DNA from: a virus | Reading direction: 5' to 3' (one strand) | Length of the DNA stretch: 45,566 bases | IMG/VR virus record: IMGVR_UViG_3300005910_000001 | Span: 1-45,566 of that record | In this document: positions 39,288-45,566 of the stretch, piece after piece | How the letters are laid out: the number at the start of each line of letters is the position of its first letter | How positions within the stretch are numbered: position 1 is the first letter of the stretch | Made by a program: the position numbers and the translations under genes | The notes under the pieces: generated by a model | What the model was told of the DNA's origin: nothing | The model's database searches: none | Seen by the model: only the letters and a program-made list of their open reading frames with translations

Positions 39288-39315
39288 AGAAATAAAAGGA
39301 AAGTAGGAAAAAGAC

Positions 39316-40119
39316 ATGGCACAGTTAAAAGGTAAGTATATTGAAGATGCAGCGGTTACATTAGCAAAACAAGCTAATATAGCAACGGCATCAATTATGG
39401 GAAGAAAAACAGCCTCAACAGGTGTGCAGGAAGTATTGAGTAAGGCAGATGCTTTAACGCTATTAAACGTAGAAGACGGAGCAAACGCTTATGTTCATCC
39501 TAACCATAGTGGCGATGTAACCTCAGTTGCAGACGGAGCACAGACAATAGCAGCAGCAGCAGTTACTTTAGCTAAGATGGCTAATCTAGCTACAGATACT
39601 TTTATTGGTAGAACTACAGCAGCTACAGGAGTACCTGAAGCACTAACAAAAACACAAGCACTTGGAGTATTGAACGTTGAAGACGGTGCAGATGTAACGG
39701 ACGAGGCAAATGTAACAGACGCTCTAGACGGAGCAACACTTAGTGCGGCAACAGTAGCAACTAACGACAAGGTATTGATACAAGATACTGACGGTAGTGA
39801 TGTATTAAAGACTGTAACGGTAGCAGAGATTATAGCTTTAGCAGGTGGTTCCGAAACACGTATTGTTGAAATACTTACATTAGACGCAACTGATATTTCT
39901 AATAAGTATTCTGACGATATGACACAAGTTCCTGTATCAGCTACCTCGGTTCAAGTTGTACCTGTTGGTGGGATACCACAAGAATACACCGTAGACTTCA
40001 CAATAATAACGGACGGCTCAGACATAAAGCGTTTGAACTGGGACGGACTAGGACTAGAAAGTTTACTTGAATCAACAGACAAGCTAGTAGTAACTTATAC
40101 CTATACAGCGCTCGTATAA
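39316..40119 (+). CDS. Tail fibre protein 2 (modular, internally duplicated)
   Basis: The 267-residue protein contains two copies of a module of about 60 residues (Val-Thr-Leu-Ala-Lys, Gly-Arg-x-Thr-Ala-x-Thr-Gly-Val, Leu-Asn-Val-Glu-Asp-Gly-Ala) at about 13 to 60 and 75 to 125. It ends with the same 80-residue module as fibre protein 1. The duplicated module recurs at the start of the large fibre at 40176. The modules are probably trimeric shaft repeats, and the shared ends may allow mosaic exchange among fibre genes. Confidence 0.78.
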   Translation: MAQLKGKYIEDAAVTLAKQANIATASIMGRKTASTGVQEVLSKADALTLLNVEDGANAYVHPNHSGDVTSVADGAQTIAAAAVTLAKMANLATDTFIGRTTAATGVPEALTKTQALGVLNVEDGADVTDEANVTDALDGATLSAATVATNDKVLIQDTDGSDVLKTVTVAEIIALAGGSETRIVEILTLDATDISNKYSDDMTQVPVSATSVQVVPVGGIPQEYTVDFTIITDGSDIKRLNWDGLGLESLLESTDKLVVTYTYTALV

Positions 40120-40175
40120 GAAAATATGAAGCCAATGACAAAACCTGAAAACTGGCTTAAAGGAGAGCAATTAAA

Positions 40176-42752
40176 ATGAGCAAAATAAGTACAAAACATA
40201 TCGCTGATGAAGCTATAAATAATGCAAAATTAGCGAACATGACACAGACTACATTCAAAGGCAGGAAAACTGCTAGTACAGGTGTGCCTGAAGACATATC
40301 TATGACAGACGCTAGGACAATGTTAAACGTAGAAGACGGCGCAACTAGCGACCAAGTTGCAGCTGATGTAGCTGTAACAGACACAGACGGACATTACATA
40401 GGAACTGATGTAGAAGTCATACTTGCCGAAATAGGTGAAACTAGACATAAAGCAGGTTGGGATAAGTATAACACAAATACCCAACCTGACCTTTCGTTTG
40501 TAGATGGCACACTAACATTTAGTACTACAGTAAAGGGGGGGCAATCAGATTATTCTTTTTGGGTAAATAGCAAACTATTTACAAAGACAGGAACAGAATC
40601 AGTTGTTATCCCTGATGTTACAGGCACTTATTATACATACTTCGACCAAAATGGTGTTTTGCAATATACATTAGAATCTAATATAAATAAATTCTTTTTC
40701 TATAACAATTCATTATGTGCGCTTATTTACTGGAATGCTACTCAAACTAAATCAATCATTTTTGGAGCAGAACTCCACGCATACCAATATCCTAGTGCAG
40801 TTCATGGTTGGGCGCACAATACATTTGGAGCATTATATGGTTATGGATTAGCAATAGAGGGATTATCTAATGGTGGAGATACGTTTACGCAAGTAACGAG
40901 TGGCTCTTTCAGGGATGAAGATATACAACATTTAATCGCTGCACAATCAACTGCTCCATTTATATATAGACTAGGTGCTACAGGCGAATGGACAAATACT
41001 ACTGCAACTAATACAATCGGTCATAATGCAGGTGGAACTTATGATGTATGGAACGAGGACACAGGCTCTACATGGCAACTAACAGAGGGCGGTTCTACAA
41101 CTGACTTCTTTATAACTTTCTTTATCGACACACCTGATTTAGGTGGTGTTAATCTTAAAAAGATATTAAGTCAGAGTGCATACTCAACAATAAATAATGC
41201 AAGGAACGCAATCGAGAGTGAAATAACAAGATTAGTAACAGAAGGATTACCAAGTCCTGAATTTATATTCATTGGTGCTTTAATAGTTAAGAGAGATGGT
41301 CAATTACAAGAACTGTCTGATGGTAGTTTATACTTAGATTTAAGAGATGTAAACGGAACTGGAGCAGGAACAGGTAGTGCTGGTTCGAATTACGCAGAGG
41401 ATATTATAACCGATACAACTAACTTTAATGGCATTCTAAGTGTACTTGACATTAATGTTCAAAGAGCATTAGATACACTAGATGAAATTTCCGATGCTAC
41501 TTTACCATTCACAGACATAACAACTGGCGATGTATCGACTTCTAAACATGGCTTTGCTCCAAAGGGTAATGGGTCTGCAGCTGCGTTCTTAAACGGACAG
41601 GGCGCATACACAACTCCTGCAGGTTCAGGTAACGTAAGCACGTCAGGAACTCCAGTAATAAATGACTTTGCTAAATTCGTTAACGCCACAGACATTGAAG
41701 GCAGAAGTTATGCGGAAGTTAGAACTGACTTAAACGTAGAAGATGGTGCTACAGCAGACCAAGACCTTAGTGGGTTGGTTGTAAAGGTTACAGGGAGTTC
41801 TCTTGTTGAGGACACAGAGATTGCAAAGATACATGCTTCAGGAAGTGACGACCAAGACCTTAGTGGGTTGGTTGTAAAGGTTACAGGGAGTTCTCTTGTT
41901 GAGGACACGGAGATATCAAAGATACATGCTTCAGGAAGTGACGACCAAGATTTAAGTGGATTGGTTGTAAAAGTAGCTACTAAATCTCTAGTGTTTGACA
42001 CGGAGATATCAAAGATACATGCTTCAGGAAGTGACGACCAAGACTTAAGTGGATTGGTTGTAAAAGTAGCTACTAAATCTCTAGTGTTTGACACGGAGAT
42101 ATCAAAGATACATGCTTCAGGAAGTGACGACCAAGACTTAAGTGAACTAGTTGTGAAAGTTGCGGGGAGTTCCCTTGTAGCTGATACAGAGATAGCTAAG
42201 ATACATGCCGCTGTTACAGTTACAGACACAGCAGAGATAGACCTAACACTAACAGGACAGGATATTAGTGCTTCATTGAAGTCAGGCTCAATAGACGAAA
42301 CGAAGTTAGATACATCAGTAAACGCAAGTTTAGACAAAGCTGATAGTGCTATACAAACTGCATCAACTAAATCAAGTCTAGGACTTGATACAACTGATGA
42401 TGTTGAGTTCGATATAATCGAGGGTACTAAGTTTGCATACAAAGGCACTAACATAAACTCGCAGACAGGTACTACGTATACTTTAGTTCTTACAGATAGT
42501 GCCAAATGGCTCAAGATGTCTAATGCGGGAGCAATCACTCTCACAGTTCCTCCTACCTCAGGTGTTGCATTTCCTATAGGAACGCTTGTTGAAATAGGTA
42601 TGTACGGAGCAGGAGAGGTAACTATAGCCCCTGGAAGTGGAGTTACAATTCGCTCAGGTGGTGCTTTTGATACAATATCAGTGCAGTACAATGTAGCTTC
42701 TATAAAGAAAATAGGAACAGAAGAATGGTGGTTAGTGGGGTGTGATAGCTAA
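40176..42752 (+). CDS. Large tail fibre / receptor-binding protein (858 aa)
   Basis: The N-terminus repeats the fibre-2 module (Lys-Leu-Ala-Asn, Gly-Arg-Lys-Thr-Ala-Ser-Thr-Gly, Leu-Asn-Val-Glu-Asp-Gly-Ala-Thr). The next 350 residues are beta-rich and contain Tyr/Trp-rich segments. A second Leu-Asn-Val-Glu-Asp-Gly-Ala-Thr occurs near 525, followed by five 31-residue tandem repeats. The final 100 residues (Leu-Thr-Asp-Ser-Ala-Lys-Trp-Leu, Ile-Thr-Leu-Thr-Val-Pro, ending Trp-Trp-Leu-Val-Gly) are a beta domain typical of fibre tips. It is the main candidate for host recognition. The gene abuts the next one without a gap. Confidence 0.85.
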   Translation: MSKISTKHIADEAINNAKLANMTQTTFKGRKTASTGVPEDISMTDARTMLNVEDGATSDQVAADVAVTDTDGHYIGTDVEVILAEIGETRHKAGWDKYNTNTQPDLSFVDGTLTFSTTVKGGQSDYSFWVNSKLFTKTGTESVVIPDVTGTYYTYFDQNGVLQYTLESNINKFFFYNNSLCALIYWNATQTKSIIFGAELHAYQYPSAVHGWAHNTFGALYGYGLAIEGLSNGGDTFTQVTSGSFRDEDIQHLIAAQSTAPFIYRLGATGEWTNTTATNTIGHNAGGTYDVWNEDTGSTWQLTEGGSTTDFFITFFIDTPDLGGVNLKKILSQSAYSTINNARNAIESEITRLVTEGLPSPEFIFIGALIVKRDGQLQELSDGSLYLDLRDVNGTGAGTGSAGSNYAEDIITDTTNFNGILSVLDINVQRALDTLDEISDATLPFTDITTGDVSTSKHGFAPKGNGSAAAFLNGQGAYTTPAGSGNVSTSGTPVINDFAKFVNATDIEGRSYAEVRTDLNVEDGATADQDLSGLVVKVTGSSLVEDTEIAKIHASGSDDQDLSGLVVKVTGSSLVEDTEISKIHASGSDDQDLSGLVVKVATKSLVFDTEISKIHASGSDDQDLSGLVVKVATKSLVFDTEISKIHASGSDDQDLSELVVKVAGSSLVADTEIAKIHAAVTVTDTAEIDLTLTGQDISASLKSGSIDETKLDTSVNASLDKADSAIQTASTKSSLGLDTTDDVEFDIIEGTKFAYKGTNINSQTGTTYTLVLTDSAKWLKMSNAGAITLTVPPTSGVAFPIGTLVEIGMYGAGEVTIAPGSGVTIRSGGAFDTISVQYNVASIKKIGTEEWWLVGCDS
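41763..42208 (+). repeat. 93-base tandem repeats inside the tail fibre gene
   Basis: Four complete copies start at 41763, 41856, 41949 and 42042, and a shortened fifth at 42135. Copies 1 and 2 are almost identical, as are 3 and 4, indicating pairwise expansion. The frame is kept (31 codons), so copy number can change fibre length. Confidence 0.95.
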
Positions 42753-43300
42753 TGAAGATACCTACAGGCATTTTACAGCAACAAGTTAATTTAGGTGCAG
42801 GTGGAGAAGAAACACTAATTGACTCCTATAGTGAGTCCAAGAAGAATGGGTACAGCCAAGTTAATATCCCCTCTTATGGTCAAACATTCTCCTGTGGAAT
42901 TGATGCTGACATTAGCAAAGCTAAATTCTACTTAGAAAGAGTTGGCGGTGACGAAACTGATGCTTGGATTGCTGAGTTATATGCAATTACTGGGAATTAT
43001 GGGGTATGGGCATACCCAGTTGGCTCACCATTAGCTGTGTCAGACCCTATTGATAATTATGATATACCTAGTAGCGGTTATAATCTAGTTGATTTCTTAT
43101 TTACAGGGGCAGAGCAGTACAGTATGGTTAGTGGTCAAAAATACGCAATCGTTATAACACGAAATGGGTCTAGTGTTTGCAACCTTGCTAGAGACGGTTT
43201 ATCACCAACGCACAGCGGAAACTATGTATACTACGAAAATGGTTCTTGGACAGGAGCTAGCACAAGAGATTACCCATTTTATGTATATGGATTAGTATAA
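42752..43300 (+). CDS. Jelly-roll-like tail accessory / glycan-binding protein
   Basis: The 182-residue protein is beta-rich with no helix-forming stretch. It contains Tyr-Gly-Gln-Thr-Phe-Ser-Cys, Lys-Ala-Lys-Phe-Tyr-Leu-Glu-Arg-Val and Tyr-Ala-Ile-Val-Ile-Thr-Arg segments. These are typical strands of bacterial choice-of-anchor or carbohydrate-binding sandwiches. It follows the large fibre directly and begins at its stop (TAATG overlap). It may cap the fibre or bind surface glycans. Assignment is by strand pattern and position only. Confidence 0.66.
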   Translation: MKIPTGILQQQVNLGAGGEETLIDSYSESKKNGYSQVNIPSYGQTFSCGIDADISKAKFYLERVGGDETDAWIAELYAITGNYGVWAYPVGSPLAVSDPIDNYDIPSSGYNLVDFLFTGAEQYSMVSGQKYAIVITRNGSSVCNLARDGLSPTHSGNYVYYENGSWTGASTRDYPFYVYGLV

Positions 43301-43310
43301 GGAGATTATT

Positions 43311-43724
43311 ATGTACGGATATTTATTATTAAATGGTAACGTAGTTACCGAAGCAGGACTAGGTGCTCCAACAGAATGGTCTGTAAATCATGTTCCCGTT
43401 TCAGATATGGTTGTTGAGCCTGCTACTTTAGTTGGGAAGTTTTATAGCCCGCGAGATAAGAAAACGTATGATGTGTATGAACCACGCTCAGGCAGGTTTA
43501 ACACGTTAATTCCTATGACATCTGAAGATATTAACACACAGGCTATTGTAACTGCTGAGAATGTTGTACAAATAAGTGCAAGTAATTTGTTTGTTAGATT
43601 TATTAACGACGTAATTGCATACGGGCAGCCATTGACAGAGCAGATAGTGCGCAGTAATGCTGAGTATGTTATAAGACAGCTTGACAAATACCTCGGCGAG
43701 GGTAACTACGTAATAGGAGAATAG
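43311..43724 (+). CDS. Small virion-region protein (137 aa), unknown
   Basis: AGGAG precedes ATG. The N-terminal half is beta-rich (Gly-Tyr-Leu-Leu-Leu-Asn-Gly), the C-terminal half mostly helical. It lies in the tail fibre to lysis stretch. It could be a fibre chaperone or accessory protein. No family recognised. Confidence 0.62.
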   Translation: MYGYLLLNGNVVTEAGLGAPTEWSVNHVPVSDMVVEPATLVGKFYSPRDKKTYDVYEPRSGRFNTLIPMTSEDINTQAIVTAENVVQISASNLFVRFINDVIAYGQPLTEQIVRSNAEYVIRQLDKYLGEGNYVIGE

Positions 43725-43725
43725 C

Positions 43726-44187
43726 ATGACACAGCTTACATTTTGGGACATAGTAGTACAATATTGGGTACCTATAATAGGGTGTGCTATTTTAATTACT
43801 GGGTTTGTTACAACTATAGCTGTTAAGCTAAAGAAGAGAATTGTGGCAGAAGTAACGAGAGAATTAAATACTGAGGAGGACAGCATCTTGGCAGGACAGC
43901 AATCAGAGTTGAACAAGGTAACCAAAACAATGGGCGCGGCAGAGAAGAAGTACAATGACAGGAAGAAGTTTGTTGATGACAGGCACAAGATTGACAAAGA
44001 CCAAAACGACAGCGAGCATGCAGGCATTAGTGAAAGACTTGACAGGCTGTGCGAAACGGCTAGACTTAGTGTAAAGAGTAACTCTATAATTTTAAGAGTG
44101 CTGATACCAATGGCTAATGGCAGCAAGCAAGAGGTCAAGGATATGGCAGATGAAATAGACACACATCTATTAAGTAAAATTAAGTAG
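43726..44187 (+). CDS. Membrane-anchored coiled-coil protein (lysis-region)
   Basis: The 153-residue protein starts just after the previous stop. Residues 9 to 33 form one hydrophobic membrane segment (Tyr-Trp-Val-Pro-Ile-Ile-Gly-Cys-Ala-Ile-Leu). The remainder is a long charged coiled coil rich in Lys, Asp and Glu, with no Cys-lipobox. The plan resembles hemolysin XhlA-like or spanin-like lysis accessories and holin-associated proteins. It precedes the decoration protein, holin and endolysin genes. An accessory lysis function is plausible but not proven. Confidence 0.62.
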   Translation: MTQLTFWDIVVQYWVPIIGCAILITGFVTTIAVKLKKRIVAEVTRELNTEEDSILAGQQSELNKVTKTMGAAEKKYNDRKKFVDDRHKIDKDQNDSEHAGISERLDRLCETARLSVKSNSIILRVLIPMANGSKQEVKDMADEIDTHLLSKIK

Positions 44188-44199
44188 GAGGAAAGAATA

Positions 44200-45198
44200 A
44201 TGGGTAAAATAGATGAAGCCGCAAGAGTATTTCTTGGGCAGGCAGGCAGGAGCGGAGTGCAGATAATAGCAGATAATGCTTTACATTTACTAAGGAGTGT
44301 TAAGCAGGTTGAAACTATTACATGTACGGCAGGATTGGTAGCCGCAGTTAAGCAAGTGGAAACCATAGAAGTTACAGAAGGAGCAGTAACCGCAGCAGGC
44401 GATATAACAATGACTATAACTTCGTCAGGCATGGGAAGCTCTCCTAAAGCTGTTGTCGTTCCTATTGGAGATGGGGATAGTGTAGACGAAGTAGCAACAC
44501 TACTTAGGACACATCTTGGTGATGATGCAGATGTAGCCGCTTTCTTCACAGTTGGTGGAACAGGAGAATTTGTTACACTTACACCACTAGCATTTGCTGC
44601 TAATGATGCAACACTAGCCTTTGGTTTTGTTGACACAGACACTACTGGTGTTACATGTGGGGCATCTACTAATACCACAGCAGGAGTTGCTGATGTATCA
44701 GGCGACATTACTATGACAATAACTTCGTCAGGGATGTTAGGTTCACCTGAAGATACAGTAGTAGCATTGGCAGAAGGAGATACCATAGCAGAAGTTGTGG
44801 TTAAATTGAAGGCAGCACTTAATGCTAATAATACTATTACTTCATACTTCGTTATTGGTGGGGCATCTACAACTGTTACATTAACTCCAAAACTAGGTGT
44901 AGCTAATGATGCAACTTTAGCATTTGGGTTCGTTGATACGGATACAACAGGCTCTACGTTTGGTGCATCTACTAACACCACAGCAGGAGCAGGTAGAGAT
45001 TCAGGATATGAAGAGACCGATGTTATCACTAAGATAAAAGTTATAACAGCTACAACATTCGCAGTGCTAACAGCAGAGGATGGGTTCACAGTAATAGGCA
45101 CTATGACAGGTGTTGCATACCCAGTGAATTTTGAAATTGTAGGCAGATTTGTAGGTATAGATTTAACAAGTGGCTCTATCCTAGCATATAAAAACTAA
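44200..45198 (+). CDS. Repeat-containing capsid decoration / head fibre-like protein
   Basis: The 332-residue protein has two tandem domains of about 95 residues (about 67 to 162 and 168 to 262). Each begins Gly-Asp-Ile-Thr-Met-Thr-Ile-Thr-Ser-Ser-Gly-Met and ends Phe-Gly-Phe-Val-Asp-Thr-Asp-Thr-Thr-Gly, immunoglobulin-like in strand pattern. The last 55 residues (Phe-Thr-Val-Ile-Gly-Thr, Phe-Val-Gly-Ile-Asp-Leu-Thr-Ser-Gly, ending Ala-Tyr-Lys-Asn) match the small beta domain found at the end of many phage decoration proteins. Probably surface-exposed on the head, possibly adhering to glycans. Its placement among lysis genes is unusual. Confidence 0.66.
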   Translation: MGKIDEAARVFLGQAGRSGVQIIADNALHLLRSVKQVETITCTAGLVAAVKQVETIEVTEGAVTAAGDITMTITSSGMGSSPKAVVVPIGDGDSVDEVATLLRTHLGDDADVAAFFTVGGTGEFVTLTPLAFAANDATLAFGFVDTDTTGVTCGASTNTTAGVADVSGDITMTITSSGMLGSPEDTVVALAEGDTIAEVVVKLKAALNANNTITSYFVIGGASTTVTLTPKLGVANDATLAFGFVDTDTTGSTFGASTNTTAGAGRDSGYEETDVITKIKVITATTFAVLTAEDGFTVIGTMTGVAYPVNFEIVGRFVGIDLTSGSILAYKN

Positions 45199-45207
45199 GG
45201 AGATAAC

Positions 45208-45435
45208 ATGAACAAACTATTAGGAAACACAACATCATGGAGTGATGTTTTAAAGAGGTTTAAGAGTCCTGTAATAGTTATAGGTATGATAATGCTCATA
45301 CTCAACTACTTACGTAACCAGTTCGGTTGGGAAATTCCTATTGAGTTCCTAGAACTCATACTGGACATACTCATATACGGTGGTGTGCCAATAGTAATGG
45401 GGATTAACGATAGTACAAACACAGCGGGGTTATAA
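45208..45435 (+). CDS. Holin, phiLC3-like
   Basis: The 75-residue protein has two hydrophobic segments, at about 21 to 36 (Pro-Val-Ile-Val-Ile-Gly-Met-Ile-Met-Leu-Ile-Leu) and 47 to 66 (Leu-Glu-Leu-Ile-Leu-Asp-Ile-Leu-Ile). They are joined by a short turn with Trp, and the protein ends Gly-Ile-Asn-Asp-Ser-Thr-Asn-Thr-Ala-Gly. This order and tail are characteristic of phiLC3-type holins of Gram-positive phages. It lies one base before the endolysin gene and would permeabilise the membrane at the end of infection. Confidence 0.85.
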   Translation: MNKLLGNTTSWSDVLKRFKSPVIVIGMIMLILNYLRNQFGWEIPIEFLELILDILIYGGVPIVMGINDSTNTAGL

Positions 45436-45436
45436 T

Positions 45437-45566
45437 ATGCCTGATATACTTCAGCAAAAACTGAATGGACTGCACGCATTTGCGAAAGCTATGACGGCTG
45501 TGTACCCTGAAGGAGAGTTCGGTTATGTTTGGGGTGCGCAGGGAGAACTTATGACTGATGCCGAAT
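45437..45566 (+). CDS. NlpC/P60-type endolysin (5' part)
   Basis: This is the first 43 codons of the endolysin that continues at position 1. The ATG at 45437 lies one base after the holin stop. The GCGGGG just upstream is a weak ribosome site, so translation is probably coupled to the holin. The N-terminal helix (Asp-Ile-Leu-Gln-Gln-Lys-Leu) precedes the catalytic domain that begins near residue 25. The last 120 bases of this part duplicate the start of the window. Confidence 0.88.
   Translation, partial: MPDILQQKLNGLHAFAKAMTAVYPEGEFGYVWGAQGELMTDAE
45447..45566 (+). repeat. 120-base terminal direct repeat of the window
   Basis: Bases 45447 to 45566 are identical to 1 to 120. This is the overlap expected of a closed circular assembly of a terminally redundant or circularly permuted phage genome. 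It is not evidence of a biological repeat inside the virion DNA. Confidence 0.97.

Noticed and set aside
41708-42691. Leftward open frame (327 codons) in the large fibre gene
   Set aside because: It mirrors the tandem repeats of the fibre gene and has no ribosome site or recognisable motif.
43506-45101. Long leftward open frame (531 codons) opposite the late genes
   Set aside because: It is the antisense of several well-supported rightward genes. The product is Ser/Val/Pro-rich low complexity, an effect of the codon pattern on the other strand.
1-45566. CRISPR array, integrase, repressor/lysogeny module, insertion sequence
   Set aside because: No regularly spaced repeats, tyrosine/serine recombinase motifs, CI-like gene or transposase were found. 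The only tandem array is coding, within the tail fibre.
45447-45566. The 120-base end repeat as a genuine virion terminal repeat
   Set aside because: It is exact, short and inside the endolysin gene, as expected from assembly overlap of a circular or permuted genome. Biological ends cannot be told from it.

Overview
This window is the essentially complete genome of a lytic-type, probably short-tailed (podovirus-like) double-stranded DNA phage of a low-GC Gram-positive (Bacillota) host. The last 120 bases repeat the first 120, so the sequence closes into a circle of about 45,446 unique bases; the endolysin gene is cut by the window edge (45437 to the end, continuing at 1 to 539). The evidence for a phage is a full late block: terminase, portal, scaffold, HK97-fold capsid, connector, tail nozzle, fibres, holin, endolysin and ejection-type proteins. 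There is no tape measure, sheath, integrase or repressor. A phiLC3-like holin, strong AGGAGG ribosome sites and an AbrB-type regulator point to Bacillota. The standard genetic code fits.

Layout. (1) 28709 through the junction to 5869, plus strand: late genes, running packaging, head, tail and fibres, decoration, lysis, then two large internal/ejection-type proteins. (2) 23453 down to 5878, minus strand: early genes. From promoter-proximal to distal these are a large protein with sigma-factor-like features, about ten small unknown proteins, a ubiquitin-like conjugation cassette, an AbrB/zinc protein, SNF2 helicase, VRR-NUC nuclease, a probable ssDNA-binding protein, an AT-rich island of small genes with a secreted transglutaminase-like protein, and family A DNA polymerase. 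(3) 24791 to 28663, plus strand: a short operon with a large primase-helicase and a helix-turn-helix protein. (4) 23454 to 24790: a 1.3 kb AT-rich gene-free control region between the divergent units, with a near-consensus rightward promoter at 24578.

The most notable system lies at 14892 to 18659. Five consecutive minus-strand genes encode an 81-residue ubiquitin-like protein ending in Gly-Glu, a 566-residue protein with an E2-like core (HPH motif, then Cys366, then a downstream DPN), a JAB/MPN metallopeptidase with an exact JAMM motif, an SH3-like small protein, and a ThiF/E1-like adenylating enzyme. Together these are the components of a prokaryotic ubiquitin-like modification pathway, here phage-borne and in the early region. 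Four small proteins in and just before this cassette share the same C-terminal tail (Asn-x-Pro-Asp-Trp-Ser).

Other points of interest are three copies of a promoter-like motif with identical 16-base spacing around the sigma-like gene, a six-repeat Asp-box propeller inserted into the tail-nozzle protein, 93-base tandem repeats in the main tail fibre, and a conserved-looking gene at 5878 to 6156 that lacks a normal start codon. Starts were revised where a Shine-Dalgarno site or ATGA overlap favoured an internal codon, and several genes under 60 codons were added.
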